A stretch of DNA of 64,000 nt, from NCBI RefSeq assembly GCF_001730225.1, contig NZ_MIJE01000001.1:558001-622000 (forward strand), given 5' to 3'. Below, one piece after another: positions 1-9,479 of this stretch. The stretch's first letter is position 1. The number at the start of each line of letters is the position of its first letter. Under the pieces are notes generated by a model that searched no databases, was not told the DNA's origin, and was given only the letters and a program-made list of their open reading frames with translations. The DNA comes from Desulfuribacillus alkaliarsenatis. Its GTDB lineage: Bacteria > Bacillota > Bacilli > Desulfuribacillales > Desulfuribacillaceae. The position numbers and the translations under genes were made by a program.

Positions 1-1
1 A

Positions 2-334
2 TTAGCTTCAATTTTGGAGAAAATATTAGAGCGTGAAATGAAATTATTCACAGAAACAAATAACAAAATTGTTAAGGAAGATAATAACCAAGAATTAGGC
101 AAACAAGAAAGAGGCAGTCAGCAAAACTCAGACTCTGAAATAGATGAAAAAGATGGGAAATTAGGTCTAAAGGAAGAGAAGATAGAAAATGGTAAAGAGG
201 ACTTAGAGTTTCAAACACTCGACTATGATAAAATTGATAGTATTAAGACGAAATCAGGTGATATAGATGTTGATAATATGGACCCTGAAACAATAGCCAA
301 AATATTGCGCAACTTAGAAGATGATGATAAATAA
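2..334 (+). CDS. Hypothetical acidic protein, C-terminal part (5' end outside window)
   Basis: The frame is open to the left edge with no credible start or ribosome binding site inside the window, so this is probably the C-terminal 110 residues of a longer protein. What is visible is highly charged, rich in Glu, Lys, Asp and Asn, and low in complexity, ending in a short more ordered stretch (MDPETIAKILRNLEDDDK). I do not recognise the family. It sits directly upstream of the flagellar sigma factor, where B. subtilis has cheD, but nothing here resembles CheD. A link to flagella or chemotaxis is inference from position only. Confidence 0.5.
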   Translation, partial: LASILEKILEREMKLFTETNNKIVKEDNNQELGKQERGSQQNSDSEIDEKDGKLGLKEEKIENGKEDLEFQTLDYDKIDSIKTKSGDIDVDNMDPETIAKILRNLEDDDK

Positions 335-384
335 CTTTATCAATGAACGTCAATACGCTGATGTCAATGGACAGGAATGATGTT

Positions 385-1158
385 ATGACTAACCGTTATT
401 CAACACAAAAGTTAGCTGAATATTGGGAAAATTGGAATAAGAATAAAACTGAGGAAGTAAAAGAGAATCTCGTTATATCTTATATGCCACTAGTAGACTA
501 TGTTGCAGACCGAGTTGCGATTAATTTACCACCCTCAGTGCAAATAGATGATTTGAGAAGTTTAGGTTACGTCGGATTATTAGAAGCGTTAGATAGGTTT
601 GATATTAACCGTGGACTTAAATTTGAAACCTTTGCAATGTGGAGAATTAAAGGTGCTATACTTGATGGACTTAGGAAAGCAGATTGGGTACCAAGAAGTA
701 TAAGAAAAAAGTCTAAGGATTTAGAAGAGGCTTTCCAAAAATTACAATCCAGTCAACAAGAACCAGTAACAGATGAACAAATTGCCAATTTCTTAGGTCT
801 TAGTATTGGCGAATATAATCAATTGTTAATTGATGTTCAAGCAGTTTCATTTATTTCAATAGATGAATCAGTAGGTGAAGAAGGAAATTTATTCCGTGAA
901 TTAATACCAGATGAACGATCGTTGTCACCTGAACAGCAATTAGATATTAGCGAAGCAAAAAAAGTATTAATTAATGCACTAGATAAACTACCTGAGAAAG
1001 AGAAAACAGTCGTTGCATTATATTATTACGAAGAACTTACATTAACTGAAATAGCGAAAATTTTATCAGTTTCTACTAGTCGAATTTCACAGCTTCATAC
1101 TAAAGCAATTTTGCGACTTCGCGGGTTTTTAAGTAGACATAAAAAACAACTATTCTAG
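385..1158 (+). CDS. sigD: Flagellar/motility RNA polymerase sigma factor SigD (FliA/WhiG family)
   Basis: Sigma-28-type factor that directs RNA polymerase to late flagellar, chemotaxis and autolysin promoters. Region 2 runs from YMPLVDYVADRV through the DDLRSLGYVGLLEALDRF and FETFAMWRIKGAILDGLR blocks. Region 4 at the C-terminus carries the helix-turn-helix LTLTEIAKILSVSTSRISQL. The product is 257 residues from the chosen ATG, which has AGGA about 8 bases upstream. An in-frame ATG at 343 would add 14 residues but has no ribosome binding site. The following genes (FapA family, SwrB-like) are also linked to flagella, as in the end of the B. subtilis fla/che operon. Confidence 0.95.
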   Translation: MTNRYSTQKLAEYWENWNKNKTEEVKENLVISYMPLVDYVADRVAINLPPSVQIDDLRSLGYVGLLEALDRFDINRGLKFETFAMWRIKGAILDGLRKADWVPRSIRKKSKDLEEAFQKLQSSQQEPVTDEQIANFLGLSIGEYNQLLIDVQAVSFISIDESVGEEGNLFRELIPDERSLSPEQQLDISEAKKVLINALDKLPEKEKTVVALYYYEELTLTEIAKILSVSTSRISQLHTKAILRLRGFLSRHKKQLF

Positions 1159-1176
1159 TTAGCTAGGGGTGAGATT

Positions 1177-2691
1177 ATGAGTGCAGACAATCAAATCAAT
1201 GCATCCAATGAATCTAACAACAATGAAACTGAGCTAAAAAATGAGAATATTACAGAACCTGAAGTCGAAGCTAAAATTGAAGAAAAAAAACCATGTAATT
1301 GGGATAAATGTATAACTATTAAAGCTAGTCGCGATAAGCTAGAGGCATATTTACAAATAGACAGAACATGTAATGATGATACTGTCGATATAGAGATTCT
1401 AAAAAAGGCATTAATCAAAGCACGAATCACCCATGGCATTGAAGAAGATGTATTAGAAAGTATAAGTGAAAATGTAGCCGCTTTTAAAGGACAGTCATGT
1501 TTGATTGCTAAAGGTTTTCCAGCTGAAAATGGTGTTGACGGTTATATTGAGCTAATACGAGATGACTTAGAGCAACAGAAAAAGGCACCCTTGGTACTTA
1601 AAGATGGAAGAGTTGATTTCTATCAAGTTAAAGATATTCCAACCGTAATGCGTGGTGAAGAAATTGCAAGAAAGATACCTCCTATCGAAGGAAAACCAGG
1701 AAAAGATGTTTATGGAAACGAAATTAAGCCAAAGCCAGGTAAAGATCCACGTTTTCCAGTCGGGAAAAATGTAGTAGTTAACAAAGAGGGGACTTCTATA
1801 TATGCCCTAATAGATGGTCAGGTAGCTATAACAGAGCGTGGAAAAATAAACGTATTTTCATTATATGAAGTTCATGGAGATGTTGATTTTTCTACAGGAA
1901 ATATTGACTTTGTAGGGTCAGTTCTGGTACATGGAAATATATTAACAGGCTTTTCTGTTAAAGCTAATGGTGATGTTCGTGTGAAAGGAAATATTGAAGG
2001 TGCAAATGTTGAAGCAGGTGGGTCTATTGAGATTATTGGTGGTATATTCGGTTATCATAAAGGACTTGTGAAAGCTAAACAAAGCTTAAGGGCATCATTT
2101 ATTCAAAACGGTATTGTATCTGCTGATAATGAGGTGTTGGTTTCTGATAGTATTATGCATAGCAAAGTAAGTGCAGGTAATAATATCATCCTCGATGGGA
2201 CTAAGGCGCTAATAGTTGGCGGAGTGTTACGCGCAGGTGAAGAGGTTTCAGCTAAGGTTATTGGTAATTCAATGGCCACACCAACAGAAATTGAAGTCGG
2301 AGTTCACCCCGAGCTACGCACAGAATTGTCTGAAATAAAAGATAAACTAAAAGAGATTGCTACAAATTTAGAAAAAACGGAACAGGCTTTAGAATTATTG
2401 AACAAAATGAAGGCAATTGGAAAAATGACTGAAGAAAAAGAAGCGATGCGAGAGAAAATTGAAGCTAGTTTAAAGGCAATGAAAAAATATAAACTGGAAG
2501 GCACAGCTCGCATTCAAGAAATAGAAATGAAATTAGAAGACATAACTAAGGCTCGAATTAAGGTTAATAGTGTGGTTTATCCGGGTACGAAATTTGTGGT
2601 TGGTAATCAAACGAAGTTTATCCGTGAAGAGACAAGACGGTCAGTTTTCTATATTAAGGATAAGGAAATTACATTTATGCCTACGAGGTGA
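1177..2691 (+). CDS. FapA family protein (DUF342)
   Basis: A 504-residue DUF342/FapA-type protein. The N-terminal 45 residues are acidic and low complexity. The middle (about 130-360) has the family's glycine- and valine-rich repeats of beta-helix type, for example VHGDVDFSTGNIDFVGSV and GDVRVKGNIEGANVEAGG. A long charged alpha-helical stretch follows (about 375-470), probably a coiled coil. Members often lie beside flagellar or polar-assembly genes; the molecular role is poorly known. The ribosome binding site AGGGGTGAG precedes the ATG. The stop codon overlaps the ribosome binding site of the next small gene, so the two are probably co-translated. Confidence 0.85.
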   Translation: MSADNQINASNESNNNETELKNENITEPEVEAKIEEKKPCNWDKCITIKASRDKLEAYLQIDRTCNDDTVDIEILKKALIKARITHGIEEDVLESISENVAAFKGQSCLIAKGFPAENGVDGYIELIRDDLEQQKKAPLVLKDGRVDFYQVKDIPTVMRGEEIARKIPPIEGKPGKDVYGNEIKPKPGKDPRFPVGKNVVVNKEGTSIYALIDGQVAITERGKINVFSLYEVHGDVDFSTGNIDFVGSVLVHGNILTGFSVKANGDVRVKGNIEGANVEAGGSIEIIGGIFGYHKGLVKAKQSLRASFIQNGIVSADNEVLVSDSIMHSKVSAGNNIILDGTKALIVGGVLRAGEEVSAKVIGNSMATPTEIEVGVHPELRTELSEIKDKLKEIATNLEKTEQALELLNKMKAIGKMTEEKEAMREKIEASLKAMKKYKLEGTARIQEIEMKLEDITKARIKVNSVVYPGTKFVVGNQTKFIREETRRSVFYIKDKEITFMPTR

Positions 2692-2696
2692 TCCTG

Positions 2697-3017
2697 ATGA
2701 GTTTAAAGGCAATTGAATTACAGGTAGCAATCCCAAGAACAAAGGATGCAGGTAGGATACAGGAACAGCTACAGCAACGACCACAAAATGACCAAACACA
2801 ATTAGCAAATGCACAGAAAAAGAATATAGTGAAAGAGCAACAAAAAACTCTAGAAACGCAACAAACAGAACACCAAAAAATTAAAGAGCATCAAGAAAAA
2901 CACAATAAGAATAGTAATCAACAACAAAATAAAAATAGGAAAAACAAGTCGGACAAAGATAATCAGAAAAGTACGAAGCATCCTTTTAAAGGGCACTCGG
3001 TAGATATTTCATTATAA
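2697..3017 (+). CDS. Small conserved protein with Gln/Lys/Asn-rich linker
   Basis: A 106-residue protein in three parts. The N-terminus is ordered (IELQVAIPRTKDAGRIQE), a long Gln/Lys/Asn/His-rich hydrophilic linker covers roughly residues 25-92, and the C-terminal tail is HPFKGHSVDISL. The two ends look like conserved anchor motifs of a small protein found near sigD in related bacteria; the linker is probably disordered. The ATG at 2697 follows GAGGTG by 6 bases. A GTG at 2688 would overlap the fapA stop and lacks a site. No function is assigned; co-operonic placement suggests a flagellar role. Confidence 0.7.
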   Translation: MSLKAIELQVAIPRTKDAGRIQEQLQQRPQNDQTQLANAQKKNIVKEQQKTLETQQTEHQKIKEHQEKHNKNSNQQQNKNRKNKSDKDNQKSTKHPFKGHSVDISL

Positions 3018-3032
3018 ATTAGGTGGGTAGTT

Positions 3033-3599
3033 ATGGACTTTGTATTACTGGTACTTGGTGTTGGAGTTATGGGTATAGCCTATATCCTATTTAGTAAAGA
3101 ACGGAAAAACATTTCTAAGAAAGCTCCTAATTCAGATGAAATCAAAGAACTAGAATCAATCATCGAAAGACATTTTCTAGAGCTTCAAGAGGAAAATCAT
3201 AAACAAAATCAAGCATACCTAAGCGACATCGCATTTTTGCATAAGAAAGTTAATACTTTAGAAGCAAAACTTAGAAATCTAGAAAATTATAAAAAAATTG
3301 ATGTCAAAATTGATGCAACAAATGAATATGAAATTGAAGCTCCTACTCAATCAGCTCGTTACCCACATAGGCAGTATGTAAATAACAACTCAGAATATCT
3401 CCCAATAGACACAGAATCAACTCAAGACTTATCTAACGATAATTCTGATTATGATAAATCAGATGAGAACGGGATTCACAGTCAGGTACTAATTTTATAT
3501 AAGCAGGGATACTCAGTTGAAGAAATTGCAAAAGAGTTAAATATAATGTGCGGCGAGGCACAGTTAATTATTGGCCTACACAATAAAAACAGTATATAG
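3033..3599 (+). CDS. SwrB-like membrane-anchored protein with C-terminal HTH-like motif
   Basis: The 188-residue protein starts with one hydrophobic membrane segment (FVLLVLGVGVMGIAYILF). A charged coiled coil follows (about 30-90), then a variable linker, then a compact C-terminal helix-turn-helix-like motif (LYKQGYSVEEIAKELNIMCGEAQLIIGLH). This plan and the position between sigD and rpsB match B. subtilis SwrB/YlxL, which promotes flagellar basal-body activation. Sequence identity cannot be judged here, so orthology is inferred from architecture and synteny. The ribosome binding site is GGTGGG, about 8 bases before the ATG. Confidence 0.75.
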   Translation: MDFVLLVLGVGVMGIAYILFSKERKNISKKAPNSDEIKELESIIERHFLELQEENHKQNQAYLSDIAFLHKKVNTLEAKLRNLENYKKIDVKIDATNEYEIEAPTQSARYPHRQYVNNNSEYLPIDTESTQDLSNDNSDYDKSDENGIHSQVLILYKQGYSVEEIAKELNIMCGEAQLIIGLHNKNSI

Positions 3600-3622
3600 G
3601 CTTGTTTTTTGTTTATATTTTA

Positions 3623-3651
3623 TTGCATTTACATATAGGTTATGATATATT
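3623..3651 (+). promoter_or_regulatory. Sigma-A promoter of rpsB with extended -10
   Basis: TTGCAT (3623-3628), 17-base spacer, TATATT (3646-3651), with TGA directly before the -10 forming an extended -10. It would start transcription near 3658 and give a leader of about 100 nt. Confidence 0.65.
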
Positions 3652-3657
3652 TATTAA

Positions 3658-3759
3658 CGGTGTAAAAAACACGTCTCTCGGACTTTGAAGTAGGTGCCAA
3701 AAGGTCACTTCTGAGGTTGATGAGGACGGAAGAACAAAACCATAGGAGGAATTTTTAAA
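3658..3759 (+). promoter_or_regulatory. Structured rpsB 5' leader, possible S2 autoregulatory element
   Basis: A leader of about 100 nt between the predicted start and rpsB. It holds a short stem (GAAGT/ACTTC with an inner CC/GG and AAAA loop) followed by an unpaired purine-rich stretch before the GGAGG site. Ribosomal-protein mRNA leaders often bind their own product; that this one does so for S2 is inference. Confidence 0.35.
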
Positions 3760-4491
3760 ATGTCAGTAATTTCAATGAAACAATTGTTAGAAGCGGGAGT
3801 ACATTTCGGTCATCAAACTCGTCGCTGGAATCCAAAGATGGATCGTTACATTTTCACAGAGAGAAATGGTATCTATATCATTGATCTACAAAAAACTGTG
3901 AAAAAAGTAGAAGAAGCTTACAATTTTATCCGCCAAGTAGCGGAAGAAGGCAAGACAATTCTGTTTGTAGGAACAAAAAAACAAGCACAAGATTCAGTTA
4001 AAGAAGAAGCTGAGCGTTCTGGTCAGTTCTTTACGAACCAAAGATGGTTAGGTGGAACATTGACAAACTTCCAAACAATTCAAAAGAGAATTCAAAGATT
4101 ACATCAGCTTGAAGAAATGGAAGCAAACGGCACGTTTGACGTATTACCTAAGAAAGAAGTTATCCAGCTTAACAAAGAAAAAGATCGTTTAGTAAAGTTC
4201 TTGGGTGGAATTAAAGGTATGAAAAAATTGCCTGGAGCATTGTTTATAGTAGACCCAAGAAAAGAGCGCATTGCAATCGCTGAGGCGAAAAAACTAGGTA
4301 TTCCAATTGTTGCAATTGTAGATACTAATTGTGACCCAGATGAAATTGATTATGTTATTCCTGGTAATGATGATGCTATTCGTGCAGTAAGGCTTTTAAC
4401 TGCGAAAATGGCAGATGCTGTAATAGAAGGTTCTAAAGGCAATATTGACGAAGCTACAGAAGCTCAAGAAGCTGTTGAAGCTGCTCAGTAG
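3760..4491 (+). CDS. rpsB: 30S ribosomal protein S2
   Basis: Structural protein of the small ribosomal subunit. The 243-residue product carries the family blocks near the N-terminus ([19 protein letters not shown]), [16 protein letters not shown] in the middle and [23 protein letters not shown] toward the C-terminus. A strong ribosome binding site (AGGAGG) lies 8 bases upstream of the ATG. The acidic Glu/Ala-rich tail is usual for the family. It is followed at 90 bases by tsf, the common bacterial rpsB-tsf pairing. Confidence 0.98.
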   Translation: MSVISMKQLLEAGVHFGHQTRRWNPKMDRYIFTERNGIYIIDLQKTVKKVEEAYNFIRQVAEEGKTILFVGTKKQAQDSVKEEAERSGQFFTNQRWLGGTLTNFQTIQKRIQRLHQLEEMEANGTFDVLPKKEVIQLNKEKDRLVKFLGGIKGMKKLPGALFIVDPRKERIAIAEAKKLGIPIVAIVDTNCDPDEIDYVIPGNDDAIRAVRLLTAKMADAVIEGSKGNIDEATEAQEAVEAAQ

Positions 4492-4509
4492 ACTGAAATA
4501 TATAATATA

Positions 4510-4537
4510 GGGTAGGTAGGGACTTGCCCACCTACCC
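4510..4537 (+). other. Stem-loop between rpsB and tsf
   Basis: GGGTAGGT, one bulged A, GGG, a 5-base loop, then CCC and ACCTACCC form a very stable hairpin. The run after it (TTAATAATG) is not a proper U-tract, so it is more likely an RNA processing or stability element, or a weak partial terminator that lowers tsf relative to rpsB. Confidence 0.6.
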
Positions 4538-4580
4538 TTAATAATGATAATAATTGATACATAACTAAGGAGGTACAGTA

Positions 4581-5228
4581 ATGGTCACAGCAGCACAGGT
4601 TAAAGAATTACGCGAAAAAACTGGTGCAGGAATGATGGATTGCAAGAAAGCTTTAGTAGAAGCAAATGGTGATATGGAAAAAGCATCAACAATTCTTAGA
4701 GAAAAAGGACTAGCTGCAGCAGCGAAGAAAGAAGGTCGTATAGCAGCAGAAGGTTTAGTTGAAGCTTATATTCATGGTGCAGGTCGCATTGGAGTATTAG
4801 TTGAAGTTAACTGTGAAACAGACTTTGTTGCAAAAACAGACGATTTTAGAAACTTAACTAAAGATATTGCTATGCATATCGCAGCGGCAAATCCTTCATA
4901 TGTTTCTAGGGATGAAGTTTCCCAAGAAGAAATAGCTAAAGAAAAAGATATCTTAAAAACACAAGCGTTAAATGAAGGTAAACCTGAGAACATTGTTGAG
5001 AAAATGGTAGAAGGTCGTATAGATAAATTTTTCAAAGAAATATGTCTATTAGAACAACCATTTGTTAAAAATCCTGATGTAACGATTGAGCAATTATTGA
5101 CAGAGAAGGTTGCAAAAATTGGTGAGAAAATATCTATTCGTCGTTTTGCACGTTTTGAATTAGGCGAAGGTATTGAAAAACGTGTAGATAACTTTGTAGA
5201 AGAAGTTATGGCACAATCAAAAATTTAA
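4581..5228 (+). CDS. tsf: Translation elongation factor Ts
   Basis: Guanine nucleotide exchange factor that regenerates EF-Tu-GTP during protein synthesis. The N-terminal UBA-like domain is intact ([19 protein letters not shown]), followed by the conserved NCETDFVAK motif at about residue 78, which contacts EF-Tu. The 215-residue length fits the short EF-Ts form found in Gram-positive bacteria. The ribosome binding site AAGGAGG precedes the ATG. Transcription is probably shared with rpsB and ends in part at the terminator just downstream. Confidence 0.98.
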   Translation: MVTAAQVKELREKTGAGMMDCKKALVEANGDMEKASTILREKGLAAAAKKEGRIAAEGLVEAYIHGAGRIGVLVEVNCETDFVAKTDDFRNLTKDIAMHIAAANPSYVSRDEVSQEEIAKEKDILKTQALNEGKPENIVEKMVEGRIDKFFKEICLLEQPFVKNPDVTIEQLLTEKVAKIGEKISIRRFARFELGEGIEKRVDNFVEEVMAQSKI

Positions 5229-5241
5229 AAATAAGCGTTAT

Positions 5242-6579
<1,338 letters not shown>

Positions 6580-6589
6580 TATAAAGCAA

Positions 6590-6622
6590 AACCCCCTCAT
6601 ATAATGGGTGAGGGGGTTTTTT
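6590..6622 (+). terminator. Intrinsic terminator after frr
   Basis: AACCCCCTCA and TGAGGGGGTT form a 10-bp GC-rich stem with a 9-base loop, followed by a T run. Confidence 0.92.
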
Positions 6623-6689
6623 ACAAATATTTTTTTCACCTGCGTCTATCGACTTGCTGAATACCAAGTTTTGTTTAGGGGAGTCTATT

Positions 6690-7472
6690 ATGAGAAAATA
6701 TATTGAAGAAATTAAGGCCAAATTTCAAAAAGATGATACAACCCTAAAAGGGTTACTCGTAGAAAAAAAAGATCTCTTACCAAAGCATATAGCTATGATT
6801 ATGGATGGAAACGGACGCTGGGCTAAAAAAAGAGGCTTACCTAGGATGGCTGGTCATAAAGCAGGAATGCAAACAGTTAAACAAATAACACGAGAATCTA
6901 GTAATTTAGGGATAGAGTTTTTGACGTTATACGCTTTCTCAACGGAGAACTGGAAGCGACCTGATGATGAAGTTAGTTTTTTAATGAGACTGCCAGAGGA
7001 ATATCTACAATCGGAACTCAATGAGCTTATAAAAAATAATGTGCAAGTAAAAATGATTGGGAACGCAACTCAGCTTCCAGATTACACTAGGAAAGCTATC
7101 GAAGTTGCTGTTAATGAGACAAAACATAATAATGGTATGGTATTAAACTTTGCTCTGAATTATGGTAGTAGACTTGAAATTATAGAAGCTGTTAAGGAAA
7201 TCGCTGTAGAAGTAAGAAACGGTTTACTAGATGTTGAAGATGTTGTTGAAGAGACCTTAGAGAGTAAACTTATGACTAACGGATTACCAGATCCTGACTT
7301 ACTAATACGCACAAGTGGTGAGATGAGATTGAGTAACTTTCTGTTATGGCAGTTAGCTTATACAGAATTTTACTTCACAGAAACCCTTTGGCCTGACTTT
7401 TCAGTTACTGAATATTATCGGGTAATACATAATTACATGAAAAGAGCGAGAAGGTATGGCGGATTGAATTAA
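6690..7472 (+). CDS. uppS: Undecaprenyl diphosphate synthase (isoprenyl transferase)
   Basis: Cis-prenyltransferase making the C55 lipid carrier used for peptidoglycan and wall polymers. The 260-residue protein has the catalytic IMDGNGRWAKKRGLPRMAGH block (Asp and phosphate-binding residues), FLTLYAFSTENWKRP, and the C-terminal RTSGEMRLSNFLLWQLAYTE and WPDF motifs. The start at 6690 has AGGGGAG about 8 bases upstream; a TTG at 6654 would add 12 residues without a site. It heads the uppS-cdsA-dxr-rseP cluster of isoprenoid, lipid and membrane functions. Confidence 0.97.
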   Translation: MRKYIEEIKAKFQKDDTTLKGLLVEKKDLLPKHIAMIMDGNGRWAKKRGLPRMAGHKAGMQTVKQITRESSNLGIEFLTLYAFSTENWKRPDDEVSFLMRLPEEYLQSELNELIKNNVQVKMIGNATQLPDYTRKAIEVAVNETKHNNGMVLNFALNYGSRLEIIEAVKEIAVEVRNGLLDVEDVVEETLESKLMTNGLPDPDLLIRTSGEMRLSNFLLWQLAYTEFYFTETLWPDFSVTEYYRVIHNYMKRARRYGGLN

Positions 7473-7483
7473 GGAGGTTACTT

Positions 7484-8269
7484 GTGAAACAGCGAATCAT
7501 TACTGGCATTATTGGCGGTATAGCTTTTTTGTCTATAATTTATGTTGGACAAATATATTTATTGTTATTAATAACATTACTTGCATTAATTGGTATGCAT
7601 GAACTCCAAACAATGAAGTTTGCTAAAGCAACCTCTATTGCAAGTTTATTTGCTTTTGCCCTAGTAATTATAATATTTGGACAAAGCTTATTAGATTATA
7701 ACTTTTTTACAATGGAAGGAATTATATTAACACTTTTAATTGCACTTATTATACCTGTTCTAAGTAGTAATAGAATTAATTTTGATCAAATGGCTTTTGC
7801 ATACTTTTCTGCGCTATACATAGGTATTGGATTTTATTCAATATTCTTAGTGCGTGAACATACAACCTTTTTATTTACAGTTATGATATTATTAGCGATA
7901 TGGGCAACGGACACGGGGGCATATTTTACTGGATCATTACTAAAAGGTAGAGGTCCGAAACTGTGGGAATCTATAAGCCCAAAGAAAACAGTAGCTGGTG
8001 CAGTTGGTGGAACGTTATTATCTGTTCTCGTGATTATACTGTTAACTCCAGTTGCTTTTCCGACACTATCATATAGTCAACAAATCTTACTCGGATTTGT
8101 CATTGCTATTATTGGGCAGGTCGGTGACTTAGTGGAGTCTGCTTATAAGAGATCTTATAATATTAAAGATTCTGGAAAAATACTACCTGGACACGGAGGA
8201 ATTCTTGACCGTTTTGATAGTGTGCTATTTGTATTTCCTGTTGTCTATGTATTTATTTTATACATATAG
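7484..8269 (+). CDS. cdsA: Phosphatidate cytidylyltransferase (CDP-diglyceride synthase)
   Basis: Converts phosphatidic acid and CTP to CDP-diacylglycerol, the precursor of membrane phospholipids. The 261-residue integral membrane protein has about eight hydrophobic segments. The C-terminal signature is clear: KRSYNIKDSGKILPGHGGILDRFDS, with the metal-binding Asp residues. Also seen are WATDTGAYFTGSLLKGRG and SPKKTVAGAVGG. A GTG start follows AAGGAGG. It is separated from uppS by 11 bases, so it is in the same operon. Confidence 0.97.
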   Translation: MKQRIITGIIGGIAFLSIIYVGQIYLLLLITLLALIGMHELQTMKFAKATSIASLFAFALVIIIFGQSLLDYNFFTMEGIILTLLIALIIPVLSSNRINFDQMAFAYFSALYIGIGFYSIFLVREHTTFLFTVMILLAIWATDTGAYFTGSLLKGRGPKLWESISPKKTVAGAVGGTLLSVLVIILLTPVAFPTLSYSQQILLGFVIAIIGQVGDLVESAYKRSYNIKDSGKILPGHGGILDRFDSVLFVFPVVYVFILYI

Positions 8270-8306
8270 ATATTATTTATAGTTACGATAATTTTTGAGG
8301 TGACAT

Positions 8307-9479
8307 ATGAAGAAAATTGCTATCTTAGGATCTACTGGTTCTATAGGAACACAAACAATAGATATAGTGAAAGAGCAAAAGCATGCGTATAAAGTTATTG
8401 GACTAGCAGCTGGGAAAAATCTAGAAGTGTTAGAACAGCAAATTCGTGAACTTAAACCACAGATTGTTTCAGTTGAGAACGAGCTTTTAGCAAAGGAATT
8501 AGCAATTAGAATTGATGATGTTAGGCCTAGAGTAGAGATTTTATATGGCGCTACAGGCTTGATTACAATTGCCGCATTAAAGGATGTGGATATTTTAGTA
8601 ACCGCAGTTGTGGGAACATTAGGATTATTACCAACAATAACAGCTATCAAAAATGGTACTACAATTGCCTTAGCCAACAAAGAAACTCTAGTAGCTGCTG
8701 GGTCAATAGTAATGGATTTGGCTAAGCAATATAATACAAAAATTATCCCTGTCGATAGCGAACATTCTGCTATTTTTCAATGTTTACAGGGTGAGGATAT
8801 GAGCTCAATAAAAAATTTACATGTTACTGCATCGGGGGGAACATTCCGTGGTAAGAAGAAAACGGATCTGATTGGTGTGACTGTAGAAGAAGCATTAAAG
8901 CATCCTAACTGGAGTATGGGAGCAAAAATTACAATTGACTCTGCTACATTAATGAATAAAGGCTTAGAAGTAATTGAAGCACATTGGCTGTTTAACATTG
9001 ATTATGATAATATTAAAGTCGTTGTACACCCAGAAAGTATTATACATTCGATGGTTGAATTTGTAGACACATCAGTGATTGCGCAGCTAGGAACACCAAA
9101 CATGAGAGTGCCGATTCAGTATGCATTGTCATATCCTAACAGATTAATCAACCAACAAAAACAGTTAGACTTGATTGAGTTGGGGAAGCTACACTTTGAA
9201 AAGCCTGATACCGAGACTTTTCAATGTTTAAATATTGCCTATGAAGCAGGGCGAACTGGTGGGACTGCACCAGCTGTTATGAATGCAGCGAATGAAGTAG
9301 CTGTACAATTATTTTTAGAAAAGCGTATCGAATTTTTACAAATTGAGCATATAATTAGAGAAATATTGCTAAGACATACTGTCAAGCAAAATCCTACCCT
9401 TGAAGAAGTTATTGAAGCTGATTTATGGGCTAGAGAGCAAATATTAAATGGTGGTGAAATACTATGCAAACAGCGATAG
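8307..9479 (+). CDS. dxr: 1-deoxy-D-xylulose 5-phosphate reductoisomerase
   Basis: Second enzyme of the MEP isoprenoid pathway; it converts DXP to MEP with NADPH and a divalent metal. Seen: the N-terminal nucleotide-binding loop LGSTGSIGTQTIDIV, the metal site around PVDSEHSAIFQCL, the substrate loop SGGTFRGKK, and HPNWSMGAKITIDSATLMNKGLE. Length 390 is normal. Together with ispG two genes downstream it shows that isoprenoids are made by the MEP route. The 3' end overlaps rseP by 16 bases. Confidence 0.98.
   Translation: MKKIAILGSTGSIGTQTIDIVKEQKHAYKVIGLAAGKNLEVLEQQIRELKPQIVSVENELLAKELAIRIDDVRPRVEILYGATGLITIAALKDVDILVTAVVGTLGLLPTITAIKNGTTIALANKETLVAAGSIVMDLAKQYNTKIIPVDSEHSAIFQCLQGEDMSSIKNLHVTASGGTFRGKKKTDLIGVTVEEALKHPNWSMGAKITIDSATLMNKGLEVIEAHWLFNIDYDNIKVVVHPESIIHSMVEFVDTSVIAQLGTPNMRVPIQYALSYPNRLINQQKQLDLIELGKLHFEKPDTETFQCLNIAYEAGRTGGTAPAVMNAANEVAVQLFLEKRIEFLQIEHIIREILLRHTVKQNPTLEEVIEADLWAREQILNGGEILCKQR

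Noticed and set aside
3715-3745. Hammerhead-ribozyme-like core in the rpsB leader (TTGATGAG ... GGAAGAAC)
   Set aside because: The invariant C of the CUGAUGA core is a T here, the GAAA box is altered and no stem II can form between the two parts.
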